From: Planoprotostelium fungivorum
Taxonomy: Eukaryota > Evosea > Variosea > Cavosteliida > Cavosteliaceae
Direction: 5' to 3'
Assembly (NCBI GenBank): GCA_003024175.1
Contig: MDYQ01000372.1
Location: 56,845-120,844, forward strand
DNA: 64,000 bases
The notes under the pieces are model-generated. The model did not search any database, was not told the DNA's origin, and worked only from the letters and a program-made list of their open reading frames with translations. Numbering within the stretch: position 1 is the first letter of the stretch; each line of letters starts with the position of its first letter. Shown here one piece after another: positions 57,837 to 64,000 of this stretch. The position numbers and the translations under genes were made by a program.

Positions 57837-59886
57837 TCACCCTTGCACCGTGATCTGTTCCCTCTGGTTCTCCAATTGCTGAAGCCACGTTTCCATCGTC
57901 TCCTCGTTCGACGCTTTGAACTTCATCGTGTCGATTCCATCGGATACCGTGAAGACTCTCCCCGTCTCTGTTTCATTCAATTTCATCATCACCATCACCT
58001 CTCACTCTCTGGATTCTGTGAAGCCACCCTCTGCACCTTCAAATCCCTATCCACCCACATCTGTCCCACGATCTGCACCGTTGAGTCTATCTCAGGACCA
58101 TCTCCTCACCTTCTTCTTTCCATGAGTTCCGGTGAGGCCATTCATCTTGTCCTTCGCCACTAAGAAGAGATCGTTCGTGAGATAAACGGAGACGGTGTTT
58201 CCCTCGTGTCTCAGATCACCGTGGTAGATGAGATATCTGTGAGGTGCCAATATGTTCTGTGTCGGTCAGACCACATCTCCACCTCCATCTCACTTGTCGA
58301 CTGTGCTCCAACTGCTCCGCAAGTTCGATGAGAGCGGTGGATTTCTCGGCGGCTCTCTTCTTATCGTTCACAGTTTGAGCCACTCCCTTCACTCTCTCCA
58401 GAGCTTTTACTAGATCGTTGAAATCCGTATGGTTCTCTGGTGTGTGACGCAATAGATCTTCCAGCAGCAGGACGTACCTCGGTATTCTCTATCAACGGTT
58501 AGATCGTATCACAGAGAGATCCTAGTCTCACTTGTATGGGCATGATGAGAAACTGCACAAGTCAGAAGGGTCTCTCTGATGGTCACTCACTGATTTGAAA
58601 GAGGCACCGACCATCGTCTCCGAACCCTCAAGCCAGGCAGAAAATTCAACGTTCGACTTCAAACGGTCCACACAAGCCATGGCATTATTGTAGTTATTCA
58701 CGTAATCCACGTATGTCTTGAGGAAAGCCGTCTACCCGTGATCAACGTAAGGAACATCTCTCTTCTCACCATTCGCACGAATATATCTCCCAATCTCTGA
58801 TTGATGCCCCACGTGCATATTCTCTTCTTGATTTCATCCTGAATCGATTCAGGTCTCATGATCGTTGTAGATGGATCTCACGCATAATCTCTCGTTGTAA
58901 GCGGTGATGACGTGAACTTGGGAGAATATGGTCCTGACATCTTCTTTCGTGACTGGGATCTGTGGTCCAGCCAGAATGGGTGACGGTGCCTGCGGTGAGC
59001 TGGATGCTCCATCCATGCTGCTCCTCTGCAACTCGTCAGATCTTGTCACAAATACGGAAGCTCACTGGGGAGGGTGAGGGGAGTCCGCTTAATATGTTCT
59101 TCTGTCTGGGTGATAAGATACTGTCCCCCGCAGCGCTTCCTGGTGTCTCTCGGTACGAGGCTTCGATGGATGACTCACCTCGTTTGCTGGCGTACGGGCT
59201 GCCTTTTGGTGTATCTCGAATGGAATCTTTGAGTAAAATGGTTCCACTGTCGTTTCTCTCGAATCTGCGGATCCTGCTGGAGAGCTGAGAAGCGGCCTCC
59301 ATCGGTTCGTAAAATTGCTGTTCGTCTTTTCAGTGAAAGGATGAAAGGATGGTCTTCACCTTGATGAGAATGTGAAGGGAATGGACGTAAGACATCTCGG
59401 AGGTCATAATCTCGTTGGCGATGTGCTGTCTCTTGTCTGTGGGAAAATTAGGAGCACGAACACGCGAGGTCGACTCACCAAATAGTGATTTTCTTTGTTG
59501 GTACAAACGCCTGGCAAGGAAACCCCTCACGGCAGATTGCACCATACGGAGGCTCATGTGTTCGAATAGCCTCTGTCTGGCTGTTAAATTGTAATTGTAC
59601 GAAGGATTGTTATTGGCTTTTTCCACTTCTTGAGATTGCAGTGGGGCCATCGTCGGCGGCCGTATGGTGTTGATAGAAGTGGGTTTGTTTTTAATAGGTG
59701 ACTGGTATGAGCTTAACGTCGCGGGGACATCATCTGAAGAAGAATGTCGTTGTGGCTAGACGATGCATATCAATCGCATGTTCGTCAACACATTCTCACC
59801 TCTGCTTGATTTGATTTCGTTTTGTCCTTCACCGGCGAAATTTTAGAGCTGAACTTCTTGGCCCATTTCTGTGCTAGAGATGCCAT
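57837..59886 (-). CDS. Rho guanine-nucleotide exchange factor (IQ-DH-PH)
   Basis: Activates Rho/Rac GTPases to control actin. Starts MASLAQKWAKKFSSKISPVK; then MVQSAVRGFLARRLYQQRKS, a calmodulin-binding IQ-like motif; the DH domain from RQHIANEIMTSEMSYVHSLH (first conserved helix), with a Ser/Pro-rich insert (SPRQKNILSGLPSPSPVSFR), DIFVRM, TAFLKTYVDYVNNYNNAM, and the signature RIPRYVLLLEDLLRHTPENH; then a PH domain (LIYHGDLRHEGN, VYLTNDLFLVAKDK, ending ETMETWLQQLENQREQ). The stop is at 57837-57839. About ten introns. Firm on class; GTPase target not predictable. Confidence 0.88.
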
Positions 59887-60029
59887 GCTTCACTTTCAAT
59901 CTTGTCTCCGAACTGATGGACTGAATCGTCTTCTATATTCACAACTTCTATCTCAGGTATAGGTGGTTGTTGGTTGATGCAGGTGTTCTCAGTCACAAAA
60001 TGTGAAAACCATATCGGGATAAATCGGCT

Positions 60030-60047
60030 GAAATTTCCGGAAATTTC
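60030..60047. promoter_or_regulatory. Perfect 18-bp palindrome GAAATTTCCGGAAATTTC
   Basis: Exact inverted repeat about 145 bp upstream of the RhoGEF start codon (minus strand) and in the 3' flank of the SPFH gene. The core TTCCGGAA fits STAT-type TTCNNNGAA spacing only loosely and ETS-type GGAA sites on both strands. Function is speculative. Confidence 0.35.
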
Positions 60048-60171
60048 GTCTCAAAAAAAGTGGAATTCCACCTTCAAAAATGGTAAGAGGAGGGATCAGC
60101 TACATGAATCCAAGGACACCTCATTTCAATGTATAAGATCGTTTTATTATATAACATCTATAGAGGTGTCT

Positions 60172-62050
60172 TCAGTCGGAATGAGCACGGCTCTGTGCCA
60201 ACGACTCTATGGATAGATTGACGTCATTGGGTGTGTAATAGAGAGTAGCATTGCCACCACTGACCGCCTTGATTGCATCCAATCTCCTCAGCATGTGATA
60301 CAGTTCCATCTGTGTCGTTCTGTCAATTCTCCTCTTCTCCTTCTCTCCTTACCTTGACCTGGTCGGATGCCCTCTCTCCCATTCCTTCTACGAAAGCCAT
60401 GATCTTTCCAGCTTCTGCCCCTCCCTCGATGATGGCGTGTCTCTTCTCGTGTCCCTTCTTCAGATCCACCAATTCGGCGTTGGCCGCTTCCTGTTCTACC
60501 GCCGCTTTAATCCTCAGCATCTCCAGTTGGGACTTGTTCTGTTCCACTGCGATCTCGCCTGCAATGCGAGCCTCTTCCACCTCGACGATTCAGCCTGCGA
60601 TCCAGTGTTCGTCTTTCTTCTTCACCTCGTTCTCACTCCTCTGTTTCTCGAGAGCCTTCAATCTTTCCGTGGTCTCTTGAATGATCTCCTGCAACACTCT
60701 GTCCGTGTTCTTGTCCACACAGTGGAACTTCATGACCTCCACGTTGAGCAGCTCGACACCCCTCTCGTTATAGAATCGATCACCACTCTGCAAGATGTGC
60801 TTCGTCACGATGGCGTTGAAAGCCGAGAGGAAGTCCAACAGCTACCTTTGGGTCAGGTGTCATCACGTCATCTTGCTCACCTTATATCCTGCAACAGCTT
60901 GGATGATGATGGAACGAGCATGAGTACAGATATCCCCCGGTGTGTCAGCTGTCTTGAGGATCATGGCCTCCACGTCAATGATCCTCCAGAAGAAAGTGAT
61001 TGAAATGGCCAGCTCGACGTTGTCGGTTGTCCTTGCGATGAACTCATAGTTCATAAAGGAGGGACGGAGATCGAAGCGAGAGACCATCTTATGGGTGGGT
61101 GGAGGTGTTGTATCCATGGCTACCCTGGATACCACCACTGGGTTGCTCCTGGTCACGCATCAGTCGATGTGGATCTGCGTGGGGCTCTCACCAGCGAAGT
61201 TGAACGAGAGACCAGAAGGGAGGAACGAAGAAAGAGCGCTCCCTCTCGTTCGATCCGTGATAGAAAGAGAACCTTCCGCTGGGGTCTTTCAAGATACACA
61301 CTTCGTATTCCTCCAACAGCAGCTGGTATTCCGTAAGTACTTCCAAGTCGATCCGTATAGATGGTGAGGCTCACCTTCTCTTGAACCTGTATCACGTCGT
61401 CGAAGGGGCCTGGTATGTACATTCCCTGCTTGACCACCAATTTGAGTTCGGCCGTAGAAGTGTCCTTCGCCAGCACAGCGTGATGCTCATCGATGAGATA
61501 GCCCTTTCCCCTGTCCATCAGACTCTCCATGGGCTCCAGGTACACCTGTCCTCTTCAGAACTTCTCTGCGTTCCTCTCCACCTTCTGCTCTCCAACCTCC
61601 ACCCTCCTCTGCCCCGTGGTCTTGTTTTGGACTCTGGCCCATTCGTCGCGGCTCAACGATATGACCTTTCCTCATCAGCTTCGTGAGGACGACAGTCACA
61701 CCGTCAGCCTCTCTAAGACCATCTCGTAGGCACCGGGGAAGTAGAGGTGAGGGCCCCTCACGCTGCTGATCTCTCCGTGGAGGTCGTTTCTGATGTGGGC
61801 GTACTGAGATTCGTCGAGCAGGACGCCGGAGCGAACGGTGGCACGAGTGAACGCTGGGACGCACACGCAGCCTGTCGAGAGTGAGAGACGCTTCTGGTGT
61901 GATGACCCACCTGGTCCGTTGATGACTCTTTTACGGAGGGGACCCTCTAAGAGGAGCTGATATTCGTCAGGAGAGTCGACAAGGAGACGGTCTTACTTGC
62001 TCCGTTTCGGATGCACAGGAGCATGTGGGGATGCAGCAAGCGTTGCCCAT
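60172..62050 (-). CDS. SPFH/Band-7 protein, vacuolin-like, with N-myristoylation signal
   Basis: Starts MGNACCIPTCSCASETEQ: Gly2 and following Cys residues are an ideal N-myristoylation plus palmitoylation signal. After one intron: LLLEGPLRKRVINGPG, SGVLLDESQYAHIRNDLHGE, GPHLYFPGAYEMVLERLTV, QVYLEPMESLMDRGKGYLID, LKLVVKQGMYIPGPFDDVIQ, then the Band-7 core (MVSRFDLRPSFMNYEFIART, NVELAISITFFWRIIDVEA, GDICTHARSIIIQAVAGYK) and a coiled coil (TERLKALEKQRSENEVKKKD, AVEQEAANAELVDLKKGHEK). Ends SLAQSRAHSD. This layout matches Dictyostelium vacuolins, flotillin-like coat proteins of post-lysosomes (from memory), and distantly the vault-protein shoulder. Earlier exons with other starts were considered, but only MGNACC splices in frame. 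Confidence 0.8.
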
Positions 62051-62449
62051 TTTGTGGCTTGTTGACCGTTGAGTTCGACCGAAATTGTGGCTGATGGTAT
62101 ATTTCGTCTGTAAAAACCGGCGGGCACGTTAAGGAACGAGAGGAATGCGGTTGGTAACGACGTAAACCGTCGGACTGTCTTGACAGAATCCCGGGGTTAT
62201 TACGAAGATAATACGAGGTCCTCTTAAAGAATGCTCGCGAAGGGACGCGAAGGAGATTCATTCACTGAAGTGATTCTGGTTCTGACGAGAACCATCGTGT
62301 CACGACGAGATGTTGTCTCACACCCATGTAGTTCGTAAACCATTGCGAAAGACACATAGACTCCTATTGAGACAGCACACATCCTCTCTTTATACATCAA
62401 CAGGTTTACGCTCCTATTTGTGCTCTCTTCGATATTTCGTGCATCTCTC
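62051..62449. other. Intergenic, no supported gene
   Basis: Upstream of the SPFH gene. Short frames on both strands (for example 62310-62501) have no recognisable content. Confidence 0.45.
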
Positions 62450-63283
62450 TCAAAAGTTGTCTCTTTCTCGCTGTGTGCCTGTCAGCATAGATGCAAAGTG
62501 AGATGAGCAATCTCACAGGTCACGTCTACGTTGATGTCTTCCTTGATGGGTACAGTGACCTTGATGCTAAGGTAAGACACGACCAGTGGTCCCTCTAAAT
62601 GGAGCGGAATCTGTCTCTCGTCAGTTCGCTGCAGCGGGTTGATCTCTGACGTCACCTTGTTCCCATTCGATTGGCTGTTGGCGATCATGTTCGCGTAGAC
62701 CGTTGCATCAGACACAGTAATGTAGATCTGCACCGTGACGGTCTGCTTGCATCAGACAAGTCACAGAGTGAAGAATTTCACCGTATTCGTTTTCTTGGGT
62801 AATTTTGTCTCTCCGAGTGTTGCATTTCCCACGAGCTGAGTTGAAGACGCACCAAGTGAGGTGGAGGAGGCTTGTTGTGTGATGTTCAAGTCTAAGGAGA
62901 CAATAAAGATGTCTACGTAGTTTTGGTTGTCGATGCTAATAGGGAGCTGTAATTGTATCATTCGACGCTTCTCTGACTGTGACCCACCGTAAGATTCATT
63001 TCGATTCTGTGATTATTTTGGTCATTGACGAAACCGTTCTTTTGTACCTCTCCTTCTTTCACTGATCGACCCAATCAATTTCAAATGAGGTGATTTAGTG
63101 TATCACCTGTGGGTATGCGAGGGAATAAGAAGAAAACGAGAAGGCCGATTGTCAAAGCCAAGAGAATACATATAACGCAGACTATTATGAAAATTCTGCA
63201 ATTGGTAAGCACGAGGTGTGAGAATGTTCTCACTTGAGACAACGGCTTTTCTTCTCATTCTCCTCAATATCTAGTTCATGCAT
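62450..63283 (-). CDS. Single-TM protein with LEA-2-like beta domain
   Basis: MHELDIEENEKKSRCLK (cytoplasmic), a TM helix (IFIIVCVICILLALTIGLLV FFLFPRIP), then an extracytoplasmic beta-rich domain: GFVNDQNNHRIEMNLT, LPISIDNQNYVDIFIVSLDL, GNATLGETKLPKKTNTVKFF, VQIYITVSDATVYANMI, HLEGPLVVSYLSIKVTVPIK. TM followed by FxFPRxP and alternating strands recalls NDR1/HIN1-like LEA-2 proteins. The exons join in frame through four short introns; the C-terminal end is uncertain (stop at 62482 without a last intron or about 62450 with it). Function unknown. Confidence 0.65.
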
Positions 63284-63474
63284 ATTGCTCTTCTCTCGTT
63301 TTGAAAAATAATAATAGGTTTGTGGCCGAAAACAGTTATTCCGTGCTTTCGGCTTGGGGGATGACGCGTGACCCCTTTTCAATGAAGAAATGATCGGGTT
63401 CCAACCACAACAACAAATGAGATCTAGGATGAAAGCCCACCTATCACAATGTATTACTACTGGTGCAAAAATGT

Positions 63475-64000
63475 TTATCTCCTTGGCTTTCTGCTGGTCC
63501 AGACTAAGAGGACTACGAGTCCGATGTTGAACACCCAGTAAGCGGAGAAGATACCAAAGTCTCTCCATCTGTGATCTTCCGTCCACGGGATCGTGTTGTA
63601 GAAGTCAGCACCGGTCGAGTAAGGGCAATAACCACAGTCAGAAGTGGCGTTGGGGTTGTCGATGTAGCCAGTGGCGTATGACAAGAAGTTGGCTGAGTAC
63701 TCGCCACAAGTCATGCCAGAAGGTGGCTGGTAGACGTACAGATCCTCAGCCGTGCAATGTACTTTCGTCTCCACCAAGATATCAGTCACGAGACCCTCTA
63801 AAATAGATGTCAGAACGATACAAGAGATGAAAAGAAAGAGACTTACCCAAGAAGTAACGGAAGGGATCCAGAGGATACATCCATGATCTCCAGAAGTAAG
63901 GTAGACTGGCAGGGGGCTGCAAGACACCACAGAAGAGGAAGAGGAAGACAACGAGCAGGGGCAAGATGAGCATAGCCTGGAAGATGTTCATCGATAGACC
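63475..64000 (-). CDS. ABCG transporter, second copy, 3' end only
   Basis: The last TM domain and Cys-rich loop of a PDR-type ABCG transporter: [40 protein letters not shown], then after a normal intron the loop and ...[18 protein letters not shown]. Nearly identical to the end of the gene at 38533-44039 with few changes (DILVETK for DVLVETK, QPPSG for QSPSG, WTSRK for WFSRK). The similarity includes the intron, so it is a recent duplicate; the gene continues past the window. The 3' flanks differ after the stop. Confidence 0.92.

Noticed and set aside
57807-58163. 118-residue plus-strand frame
   Set aside because: Antisense of the RhoGEF PH-domain exons.

Overview
This is nuclear DNA of a eukaryotic microbe. 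Genes are split by many very short introns (mostly about 30-60 bp, donors mainly GTGAG, acceptors AG), use the standard code, lie on both strands and are packed within tens of bases of each other. The gene set (cullin-4, Pol III subunit RPC6, GPN1, RanGAP, BOP1, GNT-I, a vacuolin-like SPFH protein, RhoGEF, large receptor-like kinases with LRR, IPT and beta-helix ectodomains) fits an amoebozoan. A protosteloid/variosean amoeba of the Planoprotostelium type is my best guess; this is inference from family content, not a database match.

Layout. 1-7 kb: cullin-4 (5' end outside the window), a small convergent unknown gene, a SET-MYND gene, a 5'-truncated PLAC8 copy and RPC6. 7-16 kb: BLM-type RecQ helicase, RanGAP1, broken pieces of a receptor kinase, GPN1 and a small conserved mitochondrial-type protein. 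16-22 kb: secreted GH16 glucanase, intact PLAC8, SDHB and, divergent from it, a signal-peptide-peptidase homologue without its catalytic aspartates. 21.8-32.1 kb is the accessory part: a right-handed beta-helix ectodomain gene that stops abruptly, an AT-richer stretch carrying one large OTU + JmjC + CxxC/CxxC gene, a poorly resolved multi-exon candidate, and inverted fragments of an IPT/kinase receptor. 32-38.5 kb: GNT-I and BOP1 (tail to tail) and a PfkB kinase with a frameshift. 38.5-44 kb: a full-size PDR-type ABCG transporter with an assembly scar; the end of a near-identical sister copy lies at 63.5-64 kb. 44-51 kb: a MutT-like Nudix enzyme, an LRR-GPS-TM-pseudokinase receptor and an MRG15 homologue. 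51-64 kb: an unknown proline-rich protein, a small two-TM protein, a sphingosine-kinase-like lipid kinase, an IQ-DH-PH RhoGEF, a myristoylation-signal SPFH protein, and a TM protein with a LEA-2-like domain.

Most genes are unrelated housekeeping functions rather than a pathway. The most unusual items are the LRR-GPS-pseudokinase receptor (45.4-49.5 kb), the OTU-JmjC gene (25.2-29.2 kb), the active-site-less SPP homologue (20.1-21.6 kb), and a repeated habit of placing the stop codon inside the AATAAA poly(A) signal. Exon boundaries were read by eye from GT-AG signals and frame continuity; coordinates are start-to-stop spans including introns.
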